Notes: generated by a model from the letters alone, not told the origin. 57,346 nucleotides of DNA from Caldilineaceae bacterium (GCA_020634755.1 JACKBC010000044.1:1-57346); one strand, 5' to 3'; shown: positions 35,013 through 43,756, counted from the first letter of the stretch. Made by a program: numbers and translations.

Positions 35013-36452
35013 CTAAGCCAGCACCAATTCGGCCTCGTCCACGCTGGGTTGCGGAACCGCACGTTGTTTGTCAGCAGTATCAGTCGCATGTTGACGCGCT
35101 CGAATCTGCATGGGCAGACCATACTTGGTCGTCAGCGTGATCATGGGCTGGGTGGCGACGCGCGCCGCTGGGTCAAGCTGCAACTCAAAGCGCTGGGCAA
35201 TGGTGGCCAACAGCAACTGCGCCTCCATCATGGCAAATGAGTTGCCAATGCAGACGCGTGGACCGCCGCCAAAAGGCATATAGGCGTAGCGGGGCAGCGC
35301 TTCCTCCATTGCGGGCGTAAAGCGCTCGGGCTGGAATTCTTCGGGATTGGGGAAGTGCTGCGCCAGCCGATGCATTACATACGGCGCAATAAAGATCACC
35401 TGTCCTTGCTTGATTTCATAGTCACCGATGGTGCAATCCGCAGCCGCCTGCCGCCCGTTGAGCACCCAGGCCGGTGGATAGAGCCGCATAGACTCTTTGA
35501 TCACCTGCTGCGTATAGGGCAAGTTAGCCAAATCGTGCAGCGTGGGTGTACGGCCAGCCAGCACCGTATCCAGCTCTGCGCGCAGCTTGTCCGCCACGTG
35601 CGGATGCTGCGAGAGCAAATACCAGGTCCAAGTCAGCGCGTTGGAGGTGGTTTCATGGCCGGCCACAAAGAGATTGATCGCCTCGTCGCGCACCTCGTCG
35701 TCGGTCAGACGTTCGCCATTTTCATCCTCGGCTAGCATCAGCATGGAGAGCAGATCGCCGCGATCTTCGACGTGAGCATTGGAACCGTCCGGGCGACGTT
35801 CGGCAATCATCCCTTCAATGATCTGATCCAACATATGGCGCGCCGGCTGGCGCTGGCGGTTCACGCGCAGCGGCAGCCACTGCGGCACAAGGTCATACCA
35901 GGTGAAGTCAAAATCGGCCACCTCCTGCAATTGATGGATGGCGTGGCCAATCTGATCGGCCATGCCCGACATGGCGCTGCGGTCGGTGTCAAAGAGCGTT
36001 TTGGAGACAATATACATGGTCAATTGCAGCATTTCGACGTTGATATCGCGCGTCTCGCCATCGCGCCATTCGTCAGTAAGGCTGAGGGCCAGGTCTGTCA
36101 TGGCGTCGGCATAGGTGGTGATGCGCTTGGCGTGAAAGGCGGGCTGGGCCAGTTTGCGCAGCTTCTTGTGCTGCGCGCCGTTGGTGGTAAGCAGGCCATA
36201 GCCCAGCAGCGGCCCCATAATAGCCAGATCACGGCTTGATTTGGGAAAGAGATTGGCTTTGGTCACCAACACTTCGCGCACATATTCGGAATCGGAAATC
36301 AGCACAAAGGACTTGCCAAACATGGTAAAGCGCGCAATGGGGCCATGGGTACGCGCCAGGCCAAGCAAAAATTGCAGCGGATCTTGGGTCATTTGCGGCA
36401 TTTGTCCCACCCAGGGCAAACCGCCAGCATCGGGTATCTGTTTAGAGATCAT
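35013..36452 (-). CDS. Cytochrome P450
   Basis: 479 residues, ATG at 36452 with GAGG 5 nt upstream. A heme-thiolate monooxygenase. Landmarks in order: I-helix oxygen-activation motif FVAGHETTSNAL, K-helix ExxR in KESMRLYPP, the PERF-like EFQPERF, and the heme-binding loop FGGGPRVCIGNSFA (Cys is the iron ligand). The N-terminus lacks a membrane anchor, so it is soluble. The sequence resembles the CYP102/CYP4-like fatty-acid or xenobiotic hydroxylase branch, but the substrate is not deducible. No ferredoxin or reductase gene is near. It is divergent from a TetR regulator across a 267-bp region rich in palindromes, the classical layout for TetR control of a P450. Confidence 0.95.
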   Translation of the reverse strand: MISKQIPDAGGLPWVGQMPQMTQDPLQFLLGLARTHGPIARFTMFGKSFVLISDSEYVREVLVTKANLFPKSSRDLAIMGPLLGYGLLTTNGAQHKKLRKLAQPAFHAKRITTYADAMTDLALSLTDEWRDGETRDINVEMLQLTMYIVSKTLFDTDRSAMSGMADQIGHAIHQLQEVADFDFTWYDLVPQWLPLRVNRQRQPARHMLDQIIEGMIAERRPDGSNAHVEDRGDLLSMLMLAEDENGERLTDDEVRDEAINLFVAGHETTSNALTWTWYLLSQHPHVADKLRAELDTVLAGRTPTLHDLANLPYTQQVIKESMRLYPPAWVLNGRQAAADCTIGDYEIKQGQVIFIAPYVMHRLAQHFPNPEEFQPERFTPAMEEALPRYAYMPFGGGPRVCIGNSFAMMEAQLLLATIAQRFELQLDPAARVATQPMITLTTKYGLPMQIRARQHATDTADKQRAVPQPSVDEAELVLA

Positions 36453-36466
36453 GGAAGCCTCGCTTT

Positions 36467-36480
36467 ATGGTCTAAACCAT
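36467..36480 (-). promoter_or_regulatory. Operator-like palindrome before the P450 gene
   Basis: ATGGT-CTAA-ACCAT, a perfect 14-bp palindrome 14 nt upstream of the P450 start codon. It is suitably placed for repression of the P450 leader, but unlike the palindrome at the TetR gene, so it need not bind the same protein. Confidence 0.45.
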
Positions 36481-36664
36481 GATTTTTTATGATTCTATGA
36501 TGGGCTGTGATTTCGGATGACCATGAACTTCCGCCAGCAGAATCATCGCTTTCACAAAACCACAAAATCATGGTACGGACAAGTTAAAAAACAACACAAT
36601 GTTGATAAAAATACAAAACGACTATAATTTACCGCGATTGTGGCTTTTTGTCAATCCCCAATTT

Positions 36665-36708
36665 TTGAGATAATATTGCATAATTAACATACTGTTGATT
36701 TATCAACA
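36665..36708 (+). promoter_or_regulatory. TetR gene promoter and operator
   Basis: TTGAGA (36665-36670), 17-bp spacer, CATACT (36688-36693). The palindrome TGTTGA-TTTA-TCAACA (36693-36708) begins at the last base of the -10 and ends just before the AAGGAG ribosome site. A half-site TGTTGATAAAAA occurs near 36600. This is a likely autoregulatory TetR operator. Confidence 0.6.
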
Positions 36709-36719
36709 AAGGAGAATTC

Positions 36720-37313
36720 GTGGCCAAAACAGTAGATAGACGCGTGCGGCGCTCGCGCAAATTACTTGGCGAGGCGCTGCTGGAACTGGTTATCGAAAAG
36801 CCGTTTGGGGACATTACGGTGCAGGATATTGCCGATCGTGCCGATATGAATCGGGCGACTTTTTACCTGCATTTTCAAAGCAAAGAAGAGCTGCTGCAGT
36901 GCGCATTGGAAGAGCTATTCGACGAACTGGTGAGCCAGTTTGGCAAAACCACGCCGGAGCAGCCCATCTGGGAGAATGTGCAGAGCGAACTGTTCGTCTT
37001 TCGGCATGTGGCCAATCATGCGCAGCTCTATAAAGCGCTGCTGGGCGACCCCAATTTGGGGTTGGTTATCCATCAGATCATCGCCTACATTGCCCGCCAT
37101 TCTGAACGCGAGACGCGCAGCTCTTTAGCGGAGGACATGGCGCTCTCTGTGCCGATTGAATTACTGTCGCACCACGTGGCAGGCTCACTTTATGCACTAA
37201 TTGATTGGTGGCTGCGCAACGACATGCCCCATTCGCCCGAATATATGGCCAACGTAGCGCAAACGCTGTGCGCCAATGGCTGCAAAAATATGGTAGGAAG
37301 AGGGGCAGTATGA
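36720..37313 (+). CDS. TetR-family transcriptional regulator
   Basis: 197 residues; GTG start at 36720 with AAGGAG 5 nt upstream. N-terminal helix-turn-helix: ITVQDIADRADMNRATFYLHFQSKEELL (residues about 31-58). The C-terminal helical domain presumably binds an effector and mediates dimerisation. A palindrome between promoter and start codon is a fit for its own operator. The stop overlaps the next gene's start (ATGA), so the two are translationally coupled. Likely regulates the divergent P450 and its own operon. Confidence 0.92.
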   Translation: MAKTVDRRVRRSRKLLGEALLELVIEKPFGDITVQDIADRADMNRATFYLHFQSKEELLQCALEELFDELVSQFGKTTPEQPIWENVQSELFVFRHVANHAQLYKALLGDPNLGLVIHQIIAYIARHSERETRSSLAEDMALSVPIELLSHHVAGSLYALIDWWLRNDMPHSPEYMANVAQTLCANGCKNMVGRGAV

Positions 37314-38017
37314 CGCATACAATTCCGGTAGTACTCGAACTTGGCCCAAAGGGCAAAAAGGTGGTGGCGGTGGCGCCGGATTGGCCGGGGCTGGCGCGTG
37401 GCGTAAAGAGCGAGGAGGCCGCCATCGAACGCTTGCTTTCTTACGCGCCGCGCTATGCACCAGTGGCCAAGCTGGCCGGCATGGCGGGCGCCTTTGCAAG
37501 CAGTGGCGACACCCATGTTGACCCCCATGTTGATCCCGAGATTGATGCCGATATCATTGAGCGCTATGCGGGCACCGGTTCAACCGACTTTTGGGGCATC
37601 TCGTTTGCATTCTCCAGCATCGACCAGCAACCCATGACCGACGCAGAGCTGGCGCGTGAGCTGACGCTGATGCAGGCGTGTTGGAGCTTTTTTGACAATG
37701 TGCGGGCGCGCGTATCCGCAGAGATGCAGCGCGGCCAGCGCGGTGGCGGGCGCGATCGCGACCACATTGTGCGCCACACCTTTGCCGCAGAGCGGGATTG
37801 GGCCAAGAAGCTCGGTGTGCAGCCACCGGAGGGCGCCATGTTGACCGACGCCGGTTTGCAGGAACATCGCCAAACCTATGGCAACGCAATTCGGGAGTTC
37901 CATGCGCAGGGCAAAATGGCCCGCACCTGGCCGCTGCGCTTTCTGATTCGGCATACGGCGTTTCACACGCTCGACCACGCCTGGGAAATGGAAGATAAGG
38001 ATCTGAAGGCTCAATAA
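37310..38017 (+). CDS. DinB-like putative metal-dependent protein
   Basis: 235 residues; ATG at 37310 overlaps the TetR stop (ATGA), with GAGGGG upstream. Residues 1-60 (VVLELGPKGKKVVAVAPDWPGLARGVKSEE) resemble a HicB-like antitoxin beta fold. The rest is helical, with DRDHIVRHTFAAERDW and a C-terminal RHTAFHTLDHAWEMED, whose spaced His residues fit the metal site of DinB/YfiT four-helix proteins. Such proteins often transfer or use low-molecular-weight thiols, sometimes in detoxification. Coupling to TetR and closeness to the P450 suggest a xenobiotic response. The assignment is by motif only. Confidence 0.65.
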   Translation: MTHTIPVVLELGPKGKKVVAVAPDWPGLARGVKSEEAAIERLLSYAPRYAPVAKLAGMAGAFASSGDTHVDPHVDPEIDADIIERYAGTGSTDFWGISFAFSSIDQQPMTDAELARELTLMQACWSFFDNVRARVSAEMQRGQRGGGRDRDHIVRHTFAAERDWAKKLGVQPPEGAMLTDAGLQEHRQTYGNAIREFHAQGKMARTWPLRFLIRHTAFHTLDHAWEMEDKDLKAQ

Positions 38018-38087
38018 CTATAAAGTTGCGCCTTCGCTCTTAGCCGCAGGCGGCGCTCAGGTCGGCGGCGCAAATTAAAGCCTCTGG

Positions 38088-38137
38088 CCACATCGACAAA
38101 CAATTCTGCGCTTATCGACAAATTGTTGTCGATGTGG
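38088..38137. repeat. Long inverted repeat downstream of the DinB-like gene
   Basis: CCACATCGACAAACAATT (38088-38105) pairs with AAATTGTTGTCGATGTGG (38120-38137) with a one-base slip. Further out, GGCGCT near 38051 pairs with AGCGCC near 38143. A terminator role is possible (no T-run), or it is another hairpin element. Confidence 0.5.
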
Positions 38138-38202
38138 TTGAGTAAGCGCCTAAGCCGGTGGCAAAGCAATCCGCAGTCGGGTGGGGAGGCTTGAGCTGAA
38201 GT

Positions 38203-38547
38203 GGTGAATCCCAGAGTGAGGTCTCTCCCGGCTCTGCACTCTGCGAGTGCGCCGCGTCTCTCTCCACGGGTCTACGCTTTACCCACAAGTGAGGCGAATC
38301 GATCTATGCGACGCACCGGTCGCACAGCATAAGGCCAAACAGATAGGTTGGTGACCGGTGCGTTACACACTGTCCTCGAGAATTGCTCTCGTCTACCCGT
38401 GTGCGACGCACCTGGCCTCCACTCGGGGCAAGGAAGATGTGGGTAATGGTACGTCCATGGGTGGAGAGGGACAGATTTTGCGCTTGAGCGCAAAATCCGG
38501 GAGAGGCGGCGCGGCGTGCGACATTGCCCCCAAATTTGAGACACGCC
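38203..38547. mobile_element. 345-bp palindromic element, long form
   Basis: Ends GGTGAATCCC (38203) and GAGACACGCC (to 38547). Subterminal CTCTCCCGG pairs with CCGGGAGAG, and inside is a perfect hairpin GATTTTGCG-cttgag-CGCAAAATC. The 154-bp element at 49216-49369 is the same family in inverted orientation and lacks the central about 190 bp. The centre also folds (TTACCCAC with GTGGGTAA, CTCTCCAC with GTGGAGAG). No coding frame. Confidence 0.65.
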
Positions 38548-38584
38548 TATCCGAACTTTTCTTTATCACGCTCTGGCGAAACTG

Positions 38585-38593
38585 TGCTATAAT
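38585..38593 (+). promoter_or_regulatory. Extended -10 promoter of the YdeI-like gene
   Basis: TGC-TATAAT at 38585-38593, 27 nt before the chosen start codon. There is no good -35, as is common with extended -10 promoters. Confidence 0.5.
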
Positions 38594-38619
38594 CAAGCTG
38601 ATTGATCATGGAGACGTTC

Positions 38620-39075
38620 ATGCAGCAAAAATTTCAAGCCACGGTGCAGAAAATAGGCAATCGGGTTGGCGTAACGCTTCCTTTTGACCCCGATCAAGTC
38701 TGGGGCGTCAGGGAACGACATGATGTACATGGCGTCATCAACCAGCAGCGCATCCGCGGCAAGCTAGAAGCGATGGAACCATCTGGCCACATGCTGTTGC
38801 TGGGGCCGGCCTGGCGACGTGATAGCGGCATTGGGGTGGATGACGAAGTGACCGTGGCGCTCGAGCCGGAAGGACCGGGACTGCACAATATGCCGGCAGA
38901 TATTGTCACGGCCTTACAGAATAAGCCAGCTGCATTGGCCTTTTTCAATTCACTACCCACATTTTATCGCAAAAACTATATGCGCTGGATCACCGGCGCC
39001 AAACGCCCCGAGACGCGCGCCAATCGGATTGCTGAAATGGTTGAACTGCTACAGGCAGGCAAACGAGAAAAGTAG
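38620..39075 (+). CDS. DUF1905 / YdeI-OmdA-like protein
   Basis: 151 residues. I chose ATG at 38620 (MQQKFQATVQKIG) because GGAG is 6 nt upstream; ATG at 38608 is also in frame. The N-terminal DUF1905 beta-barrel (residues 1-85, ending DDEVTVALEPEG) is followed by the YdeI/OmdA helical tail (PADIVTALQNKPAALAFFNSLP, then ITGAKRPETRANRIAEMVELL). YdeI relatives are linked to bacteriocin or polymyxin tolerance; the biochemical role is unknown. First gene of a plus-strand run: 4 nt separates it from the acyltransferase gene. Confidence 0.88.
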   Translation: MQQKFQATVQKIGNRVGVTLPFDPDQVWGVRERHDVHGVINQQRIRGKLEAMEPSGHMLLLGPAWRRDSGIGVDDEVTVALEPEGPGLHNMPADIVTALQNKPAALAFFNSLPTFYRKNYMRWITGAKRPETRANRIAEMVELLQAGKREK

Positions 39076-39079
39076 GCAC

Positions 39080-39874
39080 ATGAAACCAATCACCGATCTC
39101 CAGGGCGCATATACAACCCCTCCTGGGCGCACCTTTTGGCTGGGCCGGCTCATGCCCTCCATCTTTTACTATCCCCAATTTCTCTATTATGTTTTCTGGA
39201 GCAGCCATTTAGCCAAACAGGGGCGCTATGGTCCCGCAGAATGGTGGCGCAGCAGCCTGGGCTCCATGCTGGCGCTGGAAACGGTGGGCGTCCAGATTGA
39301 GGTAACGGGCGCACGCGAAATGGAAAAAGTAGACGGCCCCTGCGTCTTCATTGCCAACCACATGAGCACGCTGGAAACCATCTGTCTGCCGGGGGTGATT
39401 CAGCCCTACAAAGATTGCACGTTTATCGTCAAACGGGGTATTGTCGAATATCCGGTTTTTAAACATTTGATGATCGCCCGTGACCCCGTGGTAGTGGATC
39501 GCGCAAATCCGCGTGAAGATCTCAAGGTGGTTTTAGAAGAAGGCTCGCGTATTTTGGCCAGCGGACGCTCGATTATCGTCTTCCCGCAAACCACGCGCAC
39601 GCTCAATTTTGAACCCGAGCAATTCAACACCATTGGCATCAAGTTGGCCAAACGCGCCAACGCGCCGGTAATTCCCATTGCCATCAAGTCAGACGCCTGG
39701 GGCATCGGTTCGCTTGTCAAGGAATTTGGGCGCATTGACCCAACCAAGAAGGTACGCATTGCCTTTGGTCCTCCTCTCCATTTAAGCGGCCGCGGCGGTG
39801 AAGAACACAAGCAGATTGTGGCGTTTATCCAAGAACATGTTGAAAGGTGGCAACGCGCCGAACATGCAGCTTGA
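39080..39874 (+). CDS. PlsC-like lysophospholipid acyltransferase
   Basis: 264 residues, ATG at 39080, 4 nt after the previous stop; it lacks its own strong ribosome site, so coupling is likely. Acylates lysophosphatidate or a related lipid at the membrane. The acyltransferase blocks are recognisable but variant: NHMSTLETI in place of NHxxxxD (the acidic residue is Glu), and FPQTTRT in place of FPEGTRS. The central FIVKRGIVEYPVFKHLM and the NAPVIPIAIKSDAWG block agree with the family. A hydrophobic segment near residues 27-45 (SIFYYPQFLYYVFW) should attach it to the membrane. The 3' end overlaps the next gene by 11 bp. Confidence 0.85.
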   Translation: MKPITDLQGAYTTPPGRTFWLGRLMPSIFYYPQFLYYVFWSSHLAKQGRYGPAEWWRSSLGSMLALETVGVQIEVTGAREMEKVDGPCVFIANHMSTLETICLPGVIQPYKDCTFIVKRGIVEYPVFKHLMIARDPVVVDRANPREDLKVVLEEGSRILASGRSIIVFPQTTRTLNFEPEQFNTIGIKLAKRANAPVIPIAIKSDAWGIGSLVKEFGRIDPTKKVRIAFGPPLHLSGRGGEEHKQIVAFIQEHVERWQRAEHAA

Positions 39875-40685
39875 CGCCTATTTCAAACGCATCGGTTTCA
39901 CGGGAACCGCCAAAGCGGATCTGCCCACGCTCACCGCGCTGCATCGCCACCATTTGTTGGCCATTCCCTACGAAAATCTAGACATCCATCTGGGGCGCGC
40001 GCTGACGCTGGATCTGGCGCACATTTTCGACAAAATTGTGCAGCAACGGCGCGGCGGCTGGTGTTACGAAATGAACGGTCTTTTTGCCTGGGCCTTACGT
40101 GAAATCGGCTTTGACGTACAGATGCTGGGCAGCCGCGTGGGCAGCCCGGCCCAAGGCGGTGACGCCGACCTGGATCATCTGATTTTGGAAGTAACGGTGG
40201 CGAATGAACCGTGGCTGGCAGATGTGGGCTTTGGCAATGGCCTGTTAGAGCCGATTCCGCTGCGTGTGGGCACTTATCAGCAGGGCTTTTGGGAATTTCA
40301 GCTCTCAGAGGAAACAGCAGAACAGCGCTGGTTTTTTCACAACCAGCCCCACGGCGGGTCCGGCTTTGGCTTTATGCGCCAAGTGCGTCCATACGCGAGT
40401 TTTGCCCGCCGCTGTTATGAATTGCAAACCTGGCCCGAATCTGGCTTTGTGCGCGCCACGGTCTGTCATCGCCACACGGGTGATGCCCTTATCACGCTGC
40501 GCGGGGCCGTGCTGAAAGAGGTTACAGCCCAAGGGGTTGTAGAACGCATCATAGGCAATCATAATGACTATGCGCAAGTTCTTGCACAGCAATTTGATTT
40601 GCACCTGGATGAAACGCCAGCGCTATGGGCGCGCGTTTGGGAGCGTCATCTGGCTTGGCAGCAGGAAATGGCCGCTACTACTTAG
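39864..40685 (+). CDS. nat: Arylamine N-acetyltransferase
   Basis: 273 residues from ATG at 39864 (MQLDAYFKRIGFTG), overlapping the acyltransferase gene by 11 bp. Transfers acetyl from acetyl-CoA to arylamines or arylhydrazines through a Cys-thioester. The catalytic triad is in place: Cys67 in RGGWCYEMNGLF, His105 in LDHLILEV, Asp120 in WLADVGFG. The N-terminal PYENLDIHLG and length match the family. Part of the 38620-40685 run; the 3' end overlaps the convergent phosphoesterase gene by 8 bp. A natural role in xenobiotic or lipid metabolism is unproven here. Confidence 0.95.
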   Translation: MQLDAYFKRIGFTGTAKADLPTLTALHRHHLLAIPYENLDIHLGRALTLDLAHIFDKIVQQRRGGWCYEMNGLFAWALREIGFDVQMLGSRVGSPAQGGDADLDHLILEVTVANEPWLADVGFGNGLLEPIPLRVGTYQQGFWEFQLSEETAEQRWFFHNQPHGGSGFGFMRQVRPYASFARRCYELQTWPESGFVRATVCHRHTGDALITLRGAVLKEVTAQGVVERIIGNHNDYAQVLAQQFDLHLDETPALWARVWERHLAWQQEMAATT

Positions 40686-41415
40686 GCCAATGGTTGGCCC
40701 ACTCCCCGGCGCGCGGCATGCCGCTGATCAGTGCATTTTGCACGATTGCGTCCACATCCACCAGTAGCCGCCGCAGGTCAATCTCTAATTGTCCACTTTT
40801 GGCGGCGTCAATCATAGCATATTCGGCCCACCCCACGTTGCGCGCTTCACCCGTTTGCCGGTCCAGCTCGTAAGCCATGCCCACGCTGCCCGGGTTCAGA
40901 ATGATGGCGTCGCGGTAGCGGCGGAACATCTGCTGATGCGTATGACCACCCGCATAGATCTGCGCATTGCTTCCCTCAAGCCAGGGCGTCAATTCTTCTT
41001 CCGGCGTGGTGGGGCGAATACCGTCATTAAACGATTGGGGTGAGCCGTGATAGCAAAGCAATGGCTTGTGGCTGGGCAGCGCAACTTCTAGGGTGGGCTG
41101 GGCGGCGCCCAAATAGGCTATGTCTTCCGGCGTAAATTGGGCTGCACACCAAAGGTCTATCTCTTCCACAAAGCGCATAAACGTATTGGCGTTATCATCC
41201 GGCTCGGGCTTTAGCAACCAATCGTCTGCATTACCCATAACGCACGGAATGTTGCGGTCCCGCAGCAGCGCCACGCATTGGCTGGGCTGCGGACCGGTGG
41301 CGGCCACATCCCCCAGACAAATGATCTGGTCGGGCGCCTCCGCATCGATTGCGTTTAGCACTTTCTCCAATGCATGCAGGTTACCGTGAATATCGGAAAT
41401 CAGCGCGATCTTCAT
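40678..41415 (-). CDS. Metallophosphoesterase (YfcE/MJ0936-like)
   Basis: 245 residues from ATG at 41415 (MKIALISDIHGNLHAL). Hydrolyses phosphodi- or monoesters with two metal ions. The calcineurin-like motifs appear in order: SDIHGN, CLGDVAATGP, MGNADD (a variant of GNHD with Asp in place of His), CYHGSP and GGHTHQQM. The likely cytoplasmic enzyme has no signal peptide. It follows the DUF11 gene on the same strand with only 26 bp between, so the two may be co-transcribed. Substrate unknown. Confidence 0.9.
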   Translation of the reverse strand: MKIALISDIHGNLHALEKVLNAIDAEAPDQIICLGDVAATGPQPSQCVALLRDRNIPCVMGNADDWLLKPEPDDNANTFMRFVEEIDLWCAAQFTPEDIAYLGAAQPTLEVALPSHKPLLCYHGSPQSFNDGIRPTTPEEELTPWLEGSNAQIYAGGHTHQQMFRRYRDAIILNPGSVGMAYELDRQTGEARNVGWAEYAMIDAAKSGQLEIDLRRLLVDVDAIVQNALISGMPRAGEWANHWPK

Positions 41416-41441
41416 ACAGGGCCTTCCCCTCCTTTCCCTTA

Positions 41442-42998
41442 TCAGCGTCTGACCAGCGGCAACCAAATCTCATGCGGTTCCGCACGCAGCGCAAAGAGCG
41501 TTAGATGGTTCAGCGTAACGGCAATCAGGTTGTTGACCATATCGTGGCTGCAACTGCTACAGGGCAATATCGCTTCCCACACGCCGTTGCGCCAAAAATA
41601 AAGATTGAGAAAAGCCTCATTGGCGACCCCGGCGTTTTGCCAATCTGCATCCTGATAATGCACCACTAGCTGAAACGGCGCCTCAAATTGGGTGACCGGC
41701 TGACCTTGCGCATCTACTGCGTCAATATTAAATGCGAGCCCGGCAAACCCATTGCTGGTCAACAACGTTGCGGCTTTGGTCAACGTGACCGTTACATCTT
41801 GACTGGTCGTATTCGGTAAAAACGTAATCTGCACATTTGTGTCTGCAGAAAGCAGCGTACCGCCGGATTCACTCGTCATTGTGGTTTGCTGTACATCGCC
41901 CCCCACCAGCGTCAGCACTGGAGAATGACCGTGCACGACTGCGCCTGCTTGCGTCGCCACTCCGTATTGGTCGTTGATCATAATGTCCGACGCCAATGCG
42001 CTAAAGCTCACCACGGCTTGGGCGCCCACGGCCAAACCGGGCACAGACCAACGCACCACGGGGGTCTCCCCGCTGCGGTCCAACGCGCCCCCAGAATCCG
42101 CCACATACTGGGCGGTGACCGGCAACTGATCATAAACATTCAGCCCGCTCAGCGTCGTGGCACTATTGTTTTGAATGCGCAACGTATAGGTAATGGGCGT
42201 TGCAGCGGCGACAACGGCCGGCGCATCTTTGAAAATAAAGAGCGCCCCGCCCGCCGCATTCAGTGTAGGGGTGGCGGTGGCAGCGCGGCTGGTGGGCGAA
42301 GCAATTGCGGTGGCCGTGGCCGTCTCCACTAACGTAGGCGTGGCGGGCACAGTAGCAGCCGGCGTGGCCGTGGCAGCACATGGATCCAACAGGCTGGTCG
42401 GCGTGGCTGTGGCGCTCGGCGTCGGTGTGAGCGTGGGCAACAACCCCGTGCCTGAACCCGTGGCAGTGGGCACTGGCGTAAAGGTTGATGTCGCGGTAGA
42501 TGTTGCCGTGGCCGTAAATGCACCCACAGGCGGGCAGGACGTAGCCGTGGCTGGGGGTGGGGGCGTAAATGCCGGCGTGGCACATGGATCTAGCGTGGGT
42601 GTAGCCGTGGCTGTAGCCGTGGGGGTAGCGGTTAATTCTACGATAGCGACGGCAGCGGACGTGACGTTCACTTGTCGCAAGCGAAGCTGCACAGATCCGG
42701 GGCAGGGCGTGGGCGGCGGCGGCACGGTCGGTTCAAGGGTGGGTGTGGCACATGGGTCGGGCGTAGCGGTGGCAGTAGCGGTAGCCGTGGGCGTAATTTG
42801 GACATGGGCGCTCGCCAAAGCCACCGATGTGGGGCACGGCGGCTGTAAATAGGCCTGTTCACTGGCAAAAATGCGGTCGATTGAACCGTCCAGCACGGGC
42901 CCTCTGTCTACCAGCCGCACCGCCACAAATGTAATCAGGGCCACCAAAAAGACGCGCGCCCATACCACTACCCAAGTAGATAAACACCCAGATTGCAT
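41442..42998 (-). CDS. Exported DUF11-domain protein with Thr-Pro-rich stalk and LPLV tail
   Basis: 518 residues from ATG at 42998, with AGGAG 5 nt upstream. A hydrophobic segment at about residues 12-30 (VFLVALITFVAVRLV) exports or anchors it. Residues about 60-240 are a low-complexity stalk of TATATPTP-type runs with regularly spaced Cys (DPCATPT). A DUF11-type beta domain follows (about 250-345, TYTLRIQNNSATTLSGLNVYDQLP). The C-terminal domain has SCSSCSHDM and ends IWLPLVRR. Probably a surface protein held off the membrane by the stalk. The tail resembles that of the giant protein. Co-transcription with the phosphoesterase gene is likely. Confidence 0.8.
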   Translation of the reverse strand: MQSGCLSTWVVVWARVFLVALITFVAVRLVDRGPVLDGSIDRIFASEQAYLQPPCPTSVALASAHVQITPTATATATATPDPCATPTLEPTVPPPPTPCPGSVQLRLRQVNVTSAAVAIVELTATPTATATATPTLDPCATPAFTPPPPATATSCPPVGAFTATATSTATSTFTPVPTATGSGTGLLPTLTPTPSATATPTSLLDPCAATATPAATVPATPTLVETATATAIASPTSRAATATPTLNAAGGALFIFKDAPAVVAAATPITYTLRIQNNSATTLSGLNVYDQLPVTAQYVADSGGALDRSGETPVVRWSVPGLAVGAQAVVSFSALASDIMINDQYGVATQAGAVVHGHSPVLTLVGGDVQQTTMTSESGGTLLSADTNVQITFLPNTTSQDVTVTLTKAATLLTSNGFAGLAFNIDAVDAQGQPVTQFEAPFQLVVHYQDADWQNAGVANEAFLNLYFWRNGVWEAILPCSSCSHDMVNNLIAVTLNHLTLFALRAEPHEIWLPLVRR

Positions 42999-43174
42999 TG
43001 ATTCTCCTAAAAATGTGGACAAAGATGGGCGAAGAGGACTGAAAGCAGAAAGCGCCTCCCCGATTTGGGAAACGCAGAGACGCGTGGACGCCTTCTCTGA
43101 ATCCACATCAAATCTACATCGTAAAAATCAAAGCAATCATATCACAGGTTGAACAAAAATGTATGACAGTTACA

Positions 43175-43756
43175 TTACTCAAAGCTTACGGAAGCGGGCA
43201 GGGCAATTTCATTCATTAAAGCGTCGACCGTTTGAAACGTTTCATCCTGCTCGCGGATCTTATGACGTTTTTGGAGCGTGCTGACTTCTGTGTAGCCAAT
43301 GTATACTTGGTCACACGCATCCTGCCAGACCAGATATTTAAGCGGCAGGTCAATGCCAATGCTCTGCTCGCTTTGCAACAGGGGAGCATCAATGGCGGGT
43401 CCGCCAAATAGGATGAGCGTGGTGGGGCGCAGCGGCTCTCCATCGGCGGGCACAGCGGACGAATGATCAATTACGCTGAGCACGCCCAGTCCTTGCGCCT
43501 GAATTTCCACCTGCAACCGGGCCACGGTCTCCTCCACGCTAAATTGGCTCGACATGGTCACCATATCTTTGGCGCTATTCATGCAGGCCATCTCATCGTT
43601 GGCCTCGGCGGGCGATGCTTCTACACCTTGCACAAAGATATTTTGGTCTGACGTTAACAGCACGGCCAACATGACAAACGTGCCGAGAATCAACAGAAGT
43701 GTGCTGGGTGAACTGTGGACAGATTGCGCTATGCGCGGCAGTTTACCGGGGGTCAC
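43175..43756 (-). CDS. Membrane-anchored DUF302 protein
   Basis: 193 residues. I chose GTG at 43756 because AAGGAGG is 6 nt upstream; longer readings lack a site. A hydrophobic anchor at about residues 17-35 (TLLLILGTFVMLAVLL) is followed by an extracytoplasmic DUF302 domain: ETVARLQVEIQAQGLGVLSV, then TLILFGGPAIDAPLLQSEQS, and DLPLKYLVWQD with VYIGYTEVS. DUF302 folds are small alpha/beta dimers of unknown role. Monocistronic, upstream of the DUF11 gene on the same strand. Confidence 0.85.
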   Translation of the reverse strand: MTPGKLPRIAQSVHSSPSTLLLILGTFVMLAVLLTSDQNIFVQGVEASPAEANDEMACMNSAKDMVTMSSQFSVEETVARLQVEIQAQGLGVLSVIDHSSAVPADGEPLRPTTLILFGGPAIDAPLLQSEQSIGIDLPLKYLVWQDACDQVYIGYTEVSTLQKRHKIREQDETFQTVDALMNEIALPASVSFE

